Shown here: piece by piece, positions 54,251 through 62,806 of the stretch
Layout of the letters: the number at the start of each line of letters is the position of its first letter
Numbering within the stretch: position 1 is the first letter of the stretch
DNA from: RPQJ01 sp963746325
GTDB lineage: Bacteria > Pseudomonadota > Gammaproteobacteria > Steroidobacterales > Steroidobacteraceae
DNA: 64,000 nucleotides
Assembly (NCBI GenBank): GCA_963746325.1
Contig: CAVVBC010000004.1
Span: 1-64,000, forward strand
Direction of reading: 5' to 3'
Notes under the pieces: model-generated
Seen by the model: only the letters and a program-made list of their open reading frames with translations
Told to the model about the DNA's origin: nothing
Database searches by the model: none
Position numbers and translations under genes: made by a program

Positions 54251-56413
54251 GTGACCGAGACCACGGCAATCTGTCGGTTCTGCCACGCAACCTGTGGCCT
54301 CAAGGTCACGCTCGAGCAGGGCCGTGTCGTCGACATCATCGGCGACATCGACAATCCGATGTACCACGGGTACAGCTGCGTCAAGGGACGCAACTTCCAC
54401 GAGTTTCATTACGATCCGCGCCGCGTGCTGCAGCCCCTGCAGCGTGCTGCCGACGGCTCGCTGCAGCCGGTTGCGCTCGAGTCCGCATTGAGCGGCATTG
54501 CCGGCGAACTGCAGGGCATCATCAGTCGTCACGGGCCGCGGTCCGTGGCGATGTACTCGGGCACGTTCAGTCATTTCTGCCCGGCGGGCGTGATGCTGCG
54601 GGACGCGTTCATGGACGCGCTCGGTTCGCCGCTGCGTTTCACCAACGCGACCATCGACCAGCCGGGCAAGCCCATCTCGATGGCGCTGCACGGGCGCTGG
54701 GGCGGCGGGCCACAGGCTTTCGCCGATGCCGACGTGTGCCTGCTGGTCGGGGCCAATCCGCTGGTCTCGATGTGGGGCGGCATCCCGACGTTCAATCCGG
54801 CCAAGCGCCTGCACGAGGCGCGTGCGCGGGGCCTCAAGCTGATCGTCATCGATCCGCGGGTCACGGAGACGGCGCGCAAGGCCGACATCCACCTGCAGTG
54901 CCTGCCGGGGCACGACCCGGAATTGCTGGCGGCCATGCTCAACGTAATTTTCCGCGAAGGACTGCACGACAGGGAATTCGTCGCTGCGGAGACGCACGGG
55001 TTTGAGGCCCTGCGCGCGGCCGTGGCGCCATTCTCGCCCGAGCGCGTCGCGCCGCTGGCCGGCGTACCCGCGGAGCAGATCGTCGAGGCGGCACGCACGT
55101 TCGCGCAAGGCCGCCGCGGCAACGCGACGAGCGGCACGGGACCGAGCATGGCGCCGTACGGGGTGCTGATGGATTACCTCGTGCTTGCGCTCAACACCGT
55201 CTGCGGACGCTGGATTCGCGCGGGCGAGCCGGTGCCGAATCGCGGCGTGCTGTTCAAGCAGTTTTCTGGGGTGGCGCGGGCCGAGAAGCCGCGGCCGGGG
55301 TTCGGCCTCGGCGAGCCGCTGCGCATTCGTGGACTGCGGGAGTCGGCTTCGGGCCTGCCCACGTCCGCCTTGGCCGATGAAATCCTCACGCCCGGCGCAG
55401 GCCAGGTGCGTGCGCTGTTCGTGATCGGCGGCAACCCGCTGCTGTCCTGGCCGAACCAGGCCAAGACGCGGCGTGCGCTGGAGTCACTCGACCTGCTGGT
55501 GGTCGTCGATCCCCAGGTCTCCGCCACGGCGCGGTTCGCGCACTACGTGCTGGGTCCGCGCTTCGGGTTCGAGACGCCCGCGATCTCGTTTCCGAACGAG
55601 GGCATCACCACCTACGGCTTGTCCATTGGCTACCAGGAGCCCTACGCCCAGTACCAGCCGCAGCTGATCGAGCCGCCCGCAGGCGCCGAGGTGCTCGAGG
55701 ACTGGCGCCTGTTCTACGAACTGGCCCGGCGCATGGGCTTGCCGCTGGCCTATCGCGGGCAGCCCTTCGACATGGAGCGACCGCCGACGACGGACGACCT
55801 GCTCGAGCAGTTCGTGCGTCGCAGCCGCATTCCGCTGGCGACGATCAAGCAGCACCCGCATGGCCACATCTACCCCGATCCCGAGCCGCTCTGCGCAGCG
55901 AGGGATCCCGACTGGCCGCATCGTCTGCAGCTGGGCGACGCAACCATGCTGGGGCAGATGGCTGAAGTCGCGGCGAACATGCCGGGCATGGCTGCGCCCG
56001 CGACAGCGGTGGATCCGCGCGGCGCTGCAGCGGCGATCGAGCTGTTGCTCGTCAGCCGGCGCGAGCATGCCGTGTACAACTCGGTCGCGCACCACTTGCC
56101 CGCGCTGCAGCGACGACGCCCGTTCAACCCTGCCTACATGAACCCCGCGGATGTGCAGCGTCTCGGCCTCGCGGACGGCGCCGTCATCACCTTGCAGGCC
56201 GCAGTGGGCACGATCCGTGCGGTGCTGCAATGCGCGCCCGACGTACGCGAAGGCGTCGTATCGATGGCGCATGGTTTCGATCCGCTGGCCGGGGCAGGGC
56301 GCAATGCCAGCACCGCCGCACTGGTGGACGACGAGACGGGTTACGAGCCGCTCAGTGGCCTGCCCCTCATGAGTGCCATCCCCGTGCGCGTGCGCGGCGC
56401 CGACGCGGCCTAG
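54251..56413 (+). CDS. Molybdopterin (bis-MGD) oxidoreductase, DMSO-reductase family, catalytic subunit
   Basis: 720 aa from GTG 54251, which directly precedes the iron-sulfur motif; a TTG at 54197 would add 18 residues. The N-terminal [4Fe-4S] ligands are CRFCHATC plus the Cys in GYSCVKGRN. Molybdopterin domains follow (VCLLVGANPLVSMWGGIPTF, LKLIVIDPRVTETA, VRALFVIGGNPLLSWPNQ) and a C-terminal molydopterin-dinucleotide-binding barrel (NPAYMNPADVQRLGLADGAV). No Tat signal, so cytosolic. No partner iron-sulfur or cytochrome subunit is adjacent. It may hydroxylate or dehydrogenate a catabolic intermediate; formate dehydrogenase is another reading. Ends at the second MITE-like repeat. Confidence 0.85.
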   Translation: MTETTAICRFCHATCGLKVTLEQGRVVDIIGDIDNPMYHGYSCVKGRNFHEFHYDPRRVLQPLQRAADGSLQPVALESALSGIAGELQGIISRHGPRSVAMYSGTFSHFCPAGVMLRDAFMDALGSPLRFTNATIDQPGKPISMALHGRWGGGPQAFADADVCLLVGANPLVSMWGGIPTFNPAKRLHEARARGLKLIVIDPRVTETARKADIHLQCLPGHDPELLAAMLNVIFREGLHDREFVAAETHGFEALRAAVAPFSPERVAPLAGVPAEQIVEAARTFAQGRRGNATSGTGPSMAPYGVLMDYLVLALNTVCGRWIRAGEPVPNRGVLFKQFSGVARAEKPRPGFGLGEPLRIRGLRESASGLPTSALADEILTPGAGQVRALFVIGGNPLLSWPNQAKTRRALESLDLLVVVDPQVSATARFAHYVLGPRFGFETPAISFPNEGITTYGLSIGYQEPYAQYQPQLIEPPAGAEVLEDWRLFYELARRMGLPLAYRGQPFDMERPPTTDDLLEQFVRRSRIPLATIKQHPHGHIYPDPEPLCAARDPDWPHRLQLGDATMLGQMAEVAANMPGMAAPATAVDPRGAAAAIELLLVSRREHAVYNSVAHHLPALQRRRPFNPAYMNPADVQRLGLADGAVITLQAAVGTIRAVLQCAPDVREGVVSMAHGFDPLAGAGRNASTAALVDDETGYEPLSGLPLMSAIPVRVRGADAA

Positions 56414-56417
56414 GGAC

Positions 56418-56748
56418 GAGTGACGCGTTGCGTGCGCTCGATCCGGTGCCTGTCACCGAGCACTCAAGGTCAGCCGCGCCGGTTTCCACTTCGGCACCGC
56501 GCGTCAAACAGCGAGGGCGACCCGTCGCTGGCGCGTCCGACCCGGGACCGTTCCCCGAGCTTGGAAAGGCAGACACGCGCTCTGGGAACGGTCCCGGATC
56601 GGACGCTTGCGACATGCCAGCCTGCGACGCTGCCAGAGCGCTCGATCCGGTGCCTGTCACAGAGCGCGTGTCTGCCTTTCCAAGCTCGGTGACAGGCACC
56701 GGATCGAGCGCACGCAACGCGTCACTTGTGCGGACCTGGGCAGAGCTT
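56418..56748. repeat. MITE-like palindromic element, copy 2
   Basis: From 56453 nearly identical to 27057-27351 (about 295 bp). Here the outermost arms are AGTGACGCGTTGCGTGCGCT (56419-56438) and the inverse AGCGCACGCAACGCGTCACT (56707-56726), continuing inward with CGATCCGGTGCCTGTCAC and its inverse, so it can fold into a long hairpin. It again lies between the 3' ends of two convergent genes. Confidence 0.85.
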
Positions 56749-56750
56749 GC

Positions 56751-58379
56751 CTACAGCTTGTCGCGGTGCAGCTTGAGGCCGGCGCGTTCCCGGTCCCAGG
56801 TGTCGGACGTGATGCCCTGGTCGCGGAAGAAAACCTTGCGGATCTTGTTCGTCTCGGTCTTCGGGATGTGGTCGACGACGCGCACATAGCGCGGCACCAT
56901 GAAGTACGGCAGCTTCGGGATCAGGAACTCGGTGAGTGCCCGCGGATCCACCGTTCGCCCGGGCTTCGCCGTCACCACGACCATCACTTCCTGTTCGGCG
57001 ATCTCGCTTTCGACGCCGACGGCCGCGACTTCGTCCACGTCGGGGAACTGGCGCACGCTGTTCTCGACTTCGAACGACGAGATGTTCTCACCCCGCCGAC
57101 GGATCGTGTCTTTCCTGCGATCGACGAAGAAGAAGTTGCCGGCCGCGTCCTGGCGGAACAGGTCGCCGGTGTGGAACCAGCCGTTGCGCCAGGCGGCTGC
57201 CGTGGCCTCGGGCTGGCCGTTGTAGCCCGCGTTCATGGTCCAGGGCAGGTCGCTGCGCACGACCAGCTCACCGATGTCGCCTTGCGGCACCTCGACGTCG
57301 TGCTCGTCGACCAGCCGTGCCTGGACGCCGCTGCGCGGCCGGCCACAGGAGCCGTACACGTGCGTATTGAGGTCGGTGACGAGCGGAGCCGAAACCTCGG
57401 TCATGTTGAAGCCCGTGAGGTACTCGAAGCCGAAGCGGCGGGCGAAAGCCACCGTCTCCTCGCTGACAGGGAACATCGTCAGGCACTTGAGCGGGTTGTC
57501 GCGGTCGTCGGGGCGCGGTGCGGACTTGGCGAGGAAGGCTGCCATCACCCCGATCAGCCCGGACGTGGTGACGCAGTTGCCGGTGCGCACCTGGGCCCAG
57601 AACTTGTCGGTGCTGAAGCCATCGACGAGGTGGATGCTGCCGCCGCGAACGAGTGCGGCGCAGGTGGGACTGGTGCCGCCGACGTGGAACATCGGCAGGT
57701 TGACGAGGATGGCTTCCCCGTCGCCCATGTAGCCGTAGACGGTCATCGCCGTCGAGTACAACTGCAGGTACGGTGACAGCACGCCCTTGGAATAACCCGT
57801 GGTGCCGGACGTGTAGATGATCGACTGGATGTCCCAGTGCTGGATGTCCGCGCTTTCGTCGAGCCGGGACGCATCGCCGTGCAACGTGGATTCGGGCAGC
57901 AGTTCGAGTGGCGCGGTCGCCGTCGTGGCTTCCCCGCCGACCACGACGACCTGGCGCAGGTGGGGCAGGGTGAGGCCTGCCAGCCGCTCGAGCAGGGTGT
58001 GGTACGCGACCATGACGGTCGCGCCCGCCGCGTTGACCACGTGCGCGAGCACGTCGCCGCGGTAGGCCGTATTCAAGGGCACGAACACCGCACCCAGGTA
58101 ATTGGTGGCGAACCAGGTGAGCACCATCGCACGGCCGGTGGGCAGCCAGGCGATGACTCGATCGCCTTTCTTGACGCCGAGCCGCTGCAGGCCCGCCGCC
58201 GCTGCGCGGACCTCGGCGTGGCACTGCGCATACGTCCACGTGCTGCCGTCCTCGAACAGCGCGAAGCGGCGCTCTGGGTGGCGCGCGGCGCGCGCATCGA
58301 GCATCGCCTTGAGGACGACGTCTTCCCGCGCCGGCACGGCGGGATCGAACCACGGAGGATGACGTTCGCCGGCAGCCAT
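56751..58379 (-). CDS. CaiC-like ATP-dependent acyl-CoA ligase
   Basis: 542 aa from ATG 58379. Adenylation motifs: IIYTSGTTGYSKGVLSPYLQ, NLPMFHVGGTSPTCAALVRG, GFNMTEVSAPLVTDLNTHVY, AWRNGWFHTGDLFRQDAAGN, FFFVDRRKDTIRRRGENISS and IPKTETNKIRKVFF with the catalytic lysine. It is the intact relative of the frameshifted ligase at 28962-30579 and shows what that gene's joined frame should look like. Activates a carboxylic acid to a CoA thioester. Six bases downstream (in its reading direction) of the SDR-like gene, so probably co-transcribed. Confidence 0.88.
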   Translation of the reverse strand: MAAGERHPPWFDPAVPAREDVVLKAMLDARAARHPERRFALFEDGSTWTYAQCHAEVRAAAAGLQRLGVKKGDRVIAWLPTGRAMVLTWFATNYLGAVFVPLNTAYRGDVLAHVVNAAGATVMVAYHTLLERLAGLTLPHLRQVVVVGGEATTATAPLELLPESTLHGDASRLDESADIQHWDIQSIIYTSGTTGYSKGVLSPYLQLYSTAMTVYGYMGDGEAILVNLPMFHVGGTSPTCAALVRGGSIHLVDGFSTDKFWAQVRTGNCVTTSGLIGVMAAFLAKSAPRPDDRDNPLKCLTMFPVSEETVAFARRFGFEYLTGFNMTEVSAPLVTDLNTHVYGSCGRPRSGVQARLVDEHDVEVPQGDIGELVVRSDLPWTMNAGYNGQPEATAAAWRNGWFHTGDLFRQDAAGNFFFVDRRKDTIRRRGENISSFEVENSVRQFPDVDEVAAVGVESEIAEQEVMVVVTAKPGRTVDPRALTEFLIPKLPYFMVPRYVRVVDHIPKTETNKIRKVFFRDQGITSDTWDRERAGLKLHRDKL

Positions 58380-58385
58380 GGCGAG

Positions 58386-59354
58386 TCAGGCGCCGCGGGG
58401 AAGCTGCACGCCGGTCAGGCGCTCGGAGAGCGACCACAACTGGTCGGCAGCTGCGGGGTCGACCGCCCACGGGCGGACGCCTGCCATGCCGGTGTCCGTC
58501 GCCGGGACGAGCGCGGCGACGTCGCAGTCCTCGCAATACAGTCCACCCTTGCCTGCGAGCTGGGGGCTGGTCGCAGCCCACACGGTGGTCGCAGCACCCT
58601 GCTCGACGGTCTTGAACACGGGGCTCAATACGCCGTCGTCGGTCATCCAGCCCATCGCCACCTGTTCCTCGCGCGAGAGCGAGCGCTGCAGGTCGGTCAT
58701 GATGCCGCCCGGATGCACGGCGAAGGCGCGAATGCCGGCATCGCGTCCGCGCTGGTCCACGCCCAGCGCGCAGAGGCTGTTCGCCGTCTTGGCCTGCCCG
58801 TAGGCCTTCCACTTGTGGTACTCGCGTTGCTCGAAATTGGGGTCTTCGAAATTCATCGGGGTGATGCGATGACCGAGCGATGACAGCATGACCACGCGCG
58901 CGCCGCGCGCCGCCACCAGCGCAGGCCACAGGCGGCAGATCAGCTGGAAGTGACCGAGGTGGTTGGTGGCGAACTGGCTCTCGTAGCCGCGGCTGTCGCG
59001 CTCGAGCGGGCTCGCCATGATCGCCGCATTGCAGACCAGCACGTGCAGCGGTTGCTTGCGGGCCAGCCAGTCGCGCGCGAACGCATCGATCGAGGCGGGA
59101 TCGATGAGGTCGAGCGCAGCGAGTTCGACGTTGGCAACGCCTGCCAGCGCCGCGCGTGCCTTGCCGGGCGTGCGCGCAGGCACCGTGACTTGCGCACCCG
59201 CTGCGGCCAGGGCGAGCGTGGTCGCGACGCCGATGCCGGAGTAGCCGCCGGTGACGATGACGTTGCGTCCCGCGAGATCGATGCCGGCGCTGACCTGGGC
59301 CGCGGTGGAGCGCATGCCGAAGCCCGAACCCAAGGGAGCCTGCACGGTGGTCAC
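58386..59354 (-). CDS. Short-chain dehydrogenase/reductase (retinol-dehydrogenase/oxidoreductase-like)
   Basis: 322 aa from GTG 59354, after AAGGGCGAGATCGA. Cofactor motif VIVTGGYSGIGVATTLALAA, VCNAAIMASPLERD (variant NNAG), and YGQAKTANSLCALG with Tyr/Lys; VHPGGIMTDLQRSL follows. This longer SDR group includes retinol dehydrogenase-like and protochlorophyllide-reductase-like enzymes. Acts on a hydrophobic alcohol or ketone. A longer reading beyond 59354 overlaps the thioesterase on the other strand and is rejected. Confidence 0.86.
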   Translation of the reverse strand: MTTVQAPLGSGFGMRSTAAQVSAGIDLAGRNVIVTGGYSGIGVATTLALAAAGAQVTVPARTPGKARAALAGVANVELAALDLIDPASIDAFARDWLARKQPLHVLVCNAAIMASPLERDSRGYESQFATNHLGHFQLICRLWPALVAARGARVVMLSSLGHRITPMNFEDPNFEQREYHKWKAYGQAKTANSLCALGVDQRGRDAGIRAFAVHPGGIMTDLQRSLSREEQVAMGWMTDDGVLSPVFKTVEQGAATTVWAATSPQLAGKGGLYCEDCDVAALVPATDTGMAGVRPWAVDPAAADQLWSLSERLTGVQLPRGA

Positions 59355-59451
59355 TCGATCTCGCCCTTGATGGATTGGCTGGACGAAGTCAGGATAGGAC
59401 CCTGCGTTCGATTGTGCAAGCGACCGGCCTGGGCCGGTGCAGGAGCGAAAA

Positions 59452-59949
59452 TTGCGTGTCCCGATGCCCTCTCCGGCGCAAGTGCGCGAGCTGCCGCTGC
59501 TGGCGCGGGTGTGCGTGCCGAAGGAATGGGAAGACCTCAACGGCCACGTCAACGTCAAGCACCACCTGACGATGTACGACCTCACGAGCGACCCGATGCT
59601 CGCGCTGCTGGGCATCAGCGAAGACTGGGTGCGCACCGAACGCTGCGGCCTCTTCGACCTGGAGCACCACATCTGGTTCCTGAGCGAAGTGCATGTCGGC
59701 GAATCGGTGGACCTGCATCTTCGGCTCAACGCGCGCAATGCCCGGCGCGTGCAGGGGCACGTCTTCCTGCTCAACGCCACGCGCGACGTGCTGGCGAGCG
59801 CCATCGAGTTCGTCTCGGCCGCGGCCGACCTCGACGCGCGACGCACCGTGGCCCTGCCCGCAGGCATTGCGGGCCGTCTCGACGAACTGCTCGCGAGCCA
59901 GGCACGGCTCGACTGGCCGGCGCCGCTGAGCGGCGCGATCTCGATCTGA
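59452..59949 (+). CDS. Hot-dog acyl-CoA thioesterase
   Basis: 165 aa from TTG 59452, six bases after AGGAG (59441-59445). A GTG at 59437 and an ATG at 59464 are in frame but badly placed for that site. Hot-dog motif WEDLNGHVNVKHHLTMYDLT, matching the D-x-N-G-H-x-N signature of 4-hydroxybenzoyl-CoA-type thioesterases. It would release free acid and CoA from an acyl-CoA intermediate, balancing the ligases. Followed after 22 bases by the DUF1295 gene. Confidence 0.8.
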   Translation: MRVPMPSPAQVRELPLLARVCVPKEWEDLNGHVNVKHHLTMYDLTSDPMLALLGISEDWVRTERCGLFDLEHHIWFLSEVHVGESVDLHLRLNARNARRVQGHVFLLNATRDVLASAIEFVSAAADLDARRTVALPAGIAGRLDELLASQARLDWPAPLSGAISI

Positions 59950-59971
59950 ACGCCCCGGAGTATCCAAGCCC

Positions 59972-60766
59972 ATGCTCGATGACCTGATCCAGCTCGCCAT
60001 CGCCAACGCGGCGCTCATCTTCGGTTCGTTCACCGCGCTGTGGGCGATCAGCATGGCCATGCGCGACTCGAGCCTCGTCGACATCTGGTTTGCGCCCTCG
60101 ATCGCGGCGGCAGCCGTGCTCGGCGTGTTCGTAGGCGACGGGGCTGAGCCACGGCGCATCCTGATTGCCGTGCTCGCGGTGATCTGGGCGACGCGACTCG
60201 GCGGTTATCTTGCCTGGCGCAACTGGGGACGCGAGGACCCGCGCTATGCGCGCCTGCGCAAGCACGTCGAAGACCAGGGCGGCAATTTCGCCTGGCACAG
60301 TCTCACGCGCATCAACCTGTACCAGGGCGCGATCGTGTTCGTGGCCATCGCGCCGTTCCTGGTCGCGCAAACGGCGCCGGTGCCCGAGACGCTGGGTGCG
60401 CTGGCGTGGCTTGGCGCGGCGCTGGTGCTGCTCGGCGTCGCGTTCGAAGGCACGGCAGACTGGCAGCTCGCGCGCTTCAAGGCGGATCCGGCCAATGCCG
60501 GTAAAGTGCTCGACACCGGCCTCTGGCGTTACTCGCGCCACCCCAACTATTTTGGCGAAACCTGCGTGTGGTGGGGCTTCTGGCTCGTCGCGTGCGAACA
60601 CCCCTGGGGCTGGTTCACGATCTTCTCGCCCGCCCTCATGACCTGGTCGATCCTGGGGATGATGGGCAAGGAACTGGTCGAACGGCGCATGCTCAAGAAG
60701 CGCCCGGGCTATGAAGACTACGTGCGGCGCACCAGCGGCTTTTTTCCCTGGCCGCCGCGGCCTTGA
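59972..60766 (+). CDS. DUF1295 membrane protein (steroid 5-alpha-reductase-like fold), copy 2
   Basis: 264 aa, ATG 59972. Multi-helix membrane protein with the same hallmarks as the protein at 46615-47412: AWRNWGREDPRYARLRKHVE, TGLWRYSRHPNYFGETCVWW and LVERRMLKKRPGYEDYVRRT. Both proteins end in FxPWPPR. Fold relatives reduce carbon-carbon double bonds of steroids or prenyl compounds. Its last 49 bases overlap the end of the double-HxlR gene on the other strand. Confidence 0.85.
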   Translation: MLDDLIQLAIANAALIFGSFTALWAISMAMRDSSLVDIWFAPSIAAAAVLGVFVGDGAEPRRILIAVLAVIWATRLGGYLAWRNWGREDPRYARLRKHVEDQGGNFAWHSLTRINLYQGAIVFVAIAPFLVAQTAPVPETLGALAWLGAALVLLGVAFEGTADWQLARFKADPANAGKVLDTGLWRYSRHPNYFGETCVWWGFWLVACEHPWGWFTIFSPALMTWSILGMMGKELVERRMLKKRPGYEDYVRRTSGFFPWPPRP

Positions 60767-61764
60767 GGCGCGGGCTTGCGTGCGGGGGCGCCGATCTTGA
60801 CTTCGCGCGCCTCGACCTCGCCGCCGCAGCTGCCGCAGATGACCTTGGCGTGCAGGCGGCGGCCGCAGGGCCGGTGGCGCAGCAGCAGCCCCGGGCCATG
60901 CGGCGATGCAATCCAGCGCGTGCCCCAGTCGTGCATCGCGATGGTGAACTGCAGCAGGTCCCAGCCCTTGTCGGTCAGGTGGTACTCGTAGCGCGGCGGA
61001 TTGTCCTTGTAAAGCCGCTGTTCGATCACGCCCGCCGCGAGCAGCCGGCGCAAGCGGTCGGCGAGGATGTTGGTGGCGATGCCGAGCGCCGCGTTGATGT
61101 CGTCGTAACGGTGCAGGCCGAAGAACAGCGCGCCGACGAGCAGCGCCGTCCAGCGGTCGCCCACGGTGTCGACGCAGTGGAACATCGTCGTGTCGACGCC
61201 GTCGCCGTTCGACGAGACTGCGCTCTCGCGGCGCCGGGTCGTGGTGGGGGTTGCGGCGTAGCTGTGCGCACCCGGTCCGGGCTTGTAGACCATGTCGCGC
61301 CAGTCGATGCCCGTCCTGCAATGGGCGCAGACGAGGCTGGGGTTCAGCGACTTGCCGCACACCGTGTGCACCAGCCGCGGCGGCAACCCGAACTCGCCAC
61401 TCCAGCGGTTTTCCCACGCCCACATGCAAAGCGCGACGGGATAGAAGGCGAGGCCCTTGTCAGTGAGGCGATATTCGAGCCGGCTGGGCGCACTGCCATA
61501 AGGGCTGCGGTACAGCAGGCCGGACTCGACCATGGCGTTGAGGCGGGCCGTGAGCGTGCCGCGCGAGGCGCCGGTGCGTCGCCGCAGTTCTTCGAAACGG
61601 CGCACGCCGAGGAACGCGTCGCGCATCAGGAGATGCGACCAGCGGTCGCCCACCACCTGCAGCGCGCGGGCCACTTCACCGCTCTGCAGCAGCACGCGGA
61701 TGGTGGCGATGTCGGGTGCGCGGCGGGTTGTCTTGCGGTGCGCCATGTCATGCAGCGGCGTCAT
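60718..61764 (-). CDS. Tandem HxlR-family transcriptional regulator (two winged-helix domains)
   Basis: 348 aa from ATG 61764; an ATG at 61746 is also possible. Two HxlR winged helices in one chain: first about 30-120 (ALQVVGDRWSHLLMRDAFLG, RFEELRRRTGASRGTLTARL), second about 200-290 (CVDTVGDRWTALLVGALFFG, RYDDINAALGIATNILADRL). Each is followed by a Cys pair region (CGKSLNPSLVCAHC; CGRRLHAKVICGSCGGEV) that could bind zinc. HxlR proteins normally have one domain and dimerise; here one chain may act as a built-in dimer. Likely controls neighbouring catabolic genes. Convergent overlap with the DUF1295 gene. Confidence 0.85.
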   Translation of the reverse strand: MTPLHDMAHRKTTRRAPDIATIRVLLQSGEVARALQVVGDRWSHLLMRDAFLGVRRFEELRRRTGASRGTLTARLNAMVESGLLYRSPYGSAPSRLEYRLTDKGLAFYPVALCMWAWENRWSGEFGLPPRLVHTVCGKSLNPSLVCAHCRTGIDWRDMVYKPGPGAHSYAATPTTTRRRESAVSSNGDGVDTTMFHCVDTVGDRWTALLVGALFFGLHRYDDINAALGIATNILADRLRRLLAAGVIEQRLYKDNPPRYEYHLTDKGWDLLQFTIAMHDWGTRWIASPHGPGLLLRHRPCGRRLHAKVICGSCGGEVEAREVKIGAPARKPAPQGRGGQGKKPLVRRT

Positions 61765-61831
61765 TGAGCGTGCCAGTCTAACATCCGGGGCGGGCAAGCG
61801 ATTCGCTGCCCCACAAGTCGCAGGGGAAACG

Positions 61832-62806
61832 ATGAATTACCAGCAGTTCAAGAAAATCGTCGGCTTCTACAGCCGGTTCACGGCGAGCTTCACGCAGGTG
61901 GGCTACCGCTGGCGCAGCCTGTCCTGGGGCAAGTTCACGCCGGACTATCGCGGCCAGCACTGGCTCGTGACGGGCGGCTCCGGCGGCATCGGCCGGCACA
62001 TCGTCCTGGCGGCCGCCAAGGCAGGAGCCACCGTCACGGCCGTGGCTCGCAGCGAGTCGAAACTCGCTGCACTGCGCGAAGACGCGCGGCAGGCCGGCAT
62101 CGCGGGCGTGGACACCGAATGCTGCGACTTCACCCTGCAGTCCGACACCGAACGCCTGCTGCAACGGTTGCAGGCGGCTGGGCGCAAGGTCGATGTGCTC
62201 GTCAACAACGTGGGCGTGCTGCTCGACGACCTGGCAGTGACGACCGAGGGCCGCGAGAGCTCGTTCGTCTCGAACCTGCTGAGCCACTACCAGTTGACGG
62301 AGGGCCTGATTCGCGCAGGGCTGCTCACCGGGCCCCGCGCCGCCGTCATCAACATGACCTCCGGCGGTGGTTACAACATGCCGCTGATGGTCGCGATGCT
62401 GAACGTCACCGACCCGGCCAAATACAATGGAGTGTTTGCGTACGGCTTCCACAAGCGGGCGCAGATGGTGCTGAACCAGTACTGGCGCGACAAGTATGGC
62501 GCGCAGGGCATCACGTTCTACGTGATGCATCCGGGCTGGGCCGACACGGATGGCGTCAAGCGCTCCCTGCCGCGGTTCCGCAAGATACTCAAGTCGATCC
62601 TGCGCGATGCGGCTTCGGGCGCTGATACGGCGCTGTGGCTGGCAGGCACGCGACCTGCGCAACCCGAACACGAACTGGTGTGGTTCGACCGCGCGATTCG
62701 TCCGGCGCACGTGTACGACCGCACGCGCGTCACGCGCGACACGCCACAATCGCTGGTGGCGTATCTCGACGCCGAACTCGCGCGTCAGCCGACCGCGCGC
62801 GCCTGA
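61832..62806 (+). CDS. SDR, DHRS12-like membrane-associated dehydrogenase
   Basis: 324 aa from ATG 61832 after AGGGGAAACG. A leader of about 40 residues (FYSRFTASFTQVGYRWRSLS) precedes the Rossmann motif WLVTGGSGGIGRHIVLAAAK; VLVNNVGVLLDDLAVT, INMTSGGGYNMPLM and FAYGFHKRAQMVLN (Tyr/Lys pair stretched) follow, then MHPGWADTDGVKRSL. This arrangement is that of the DHRS12/FLJ13639 group. Substrate unknown, likely lipid-like. Divergent from the HxlR regulator with 67 bases between, so possibly its target. Overlaps the end of the convergent carotenoid oxygenase gene by 22 bases. Confidence 0.85.
   Translation: MNYQQFKKIVGFYSRFTASFTQVGYRWRSLSWGKFTPDYRGQHWLVTGGSGGIGRHIVLAAAKAGATVTAVARSESKLAALREDARQAGIAGVDTECCDFTLQSDTERLLQRLQAAGRKVDVLVNNVGVLLDDLAVTTEGRESSFVSNLLSHYQLTEGLIRAGLLTGPRAAVINMTSGGGYNMPLMVAMLNVTDPAKYNGVFAYGFHKRAQMVLNQYWRDKYGAQGITFYVMHPGWADTDGVKRSLPRFRKILKSILRDAASGADTALWLAGTRPAQPEHELVWFDRAIRPAHVYDRTRVTRDTPQSLVAYLDAELARQPTARA

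Noticed and set aside
61765..61831. tRNA or small RNA gene in the HxlR/SDR gap
   Set aside because: No cloverleaf or anticodon-arm pattern could be traced there or in other gaps.
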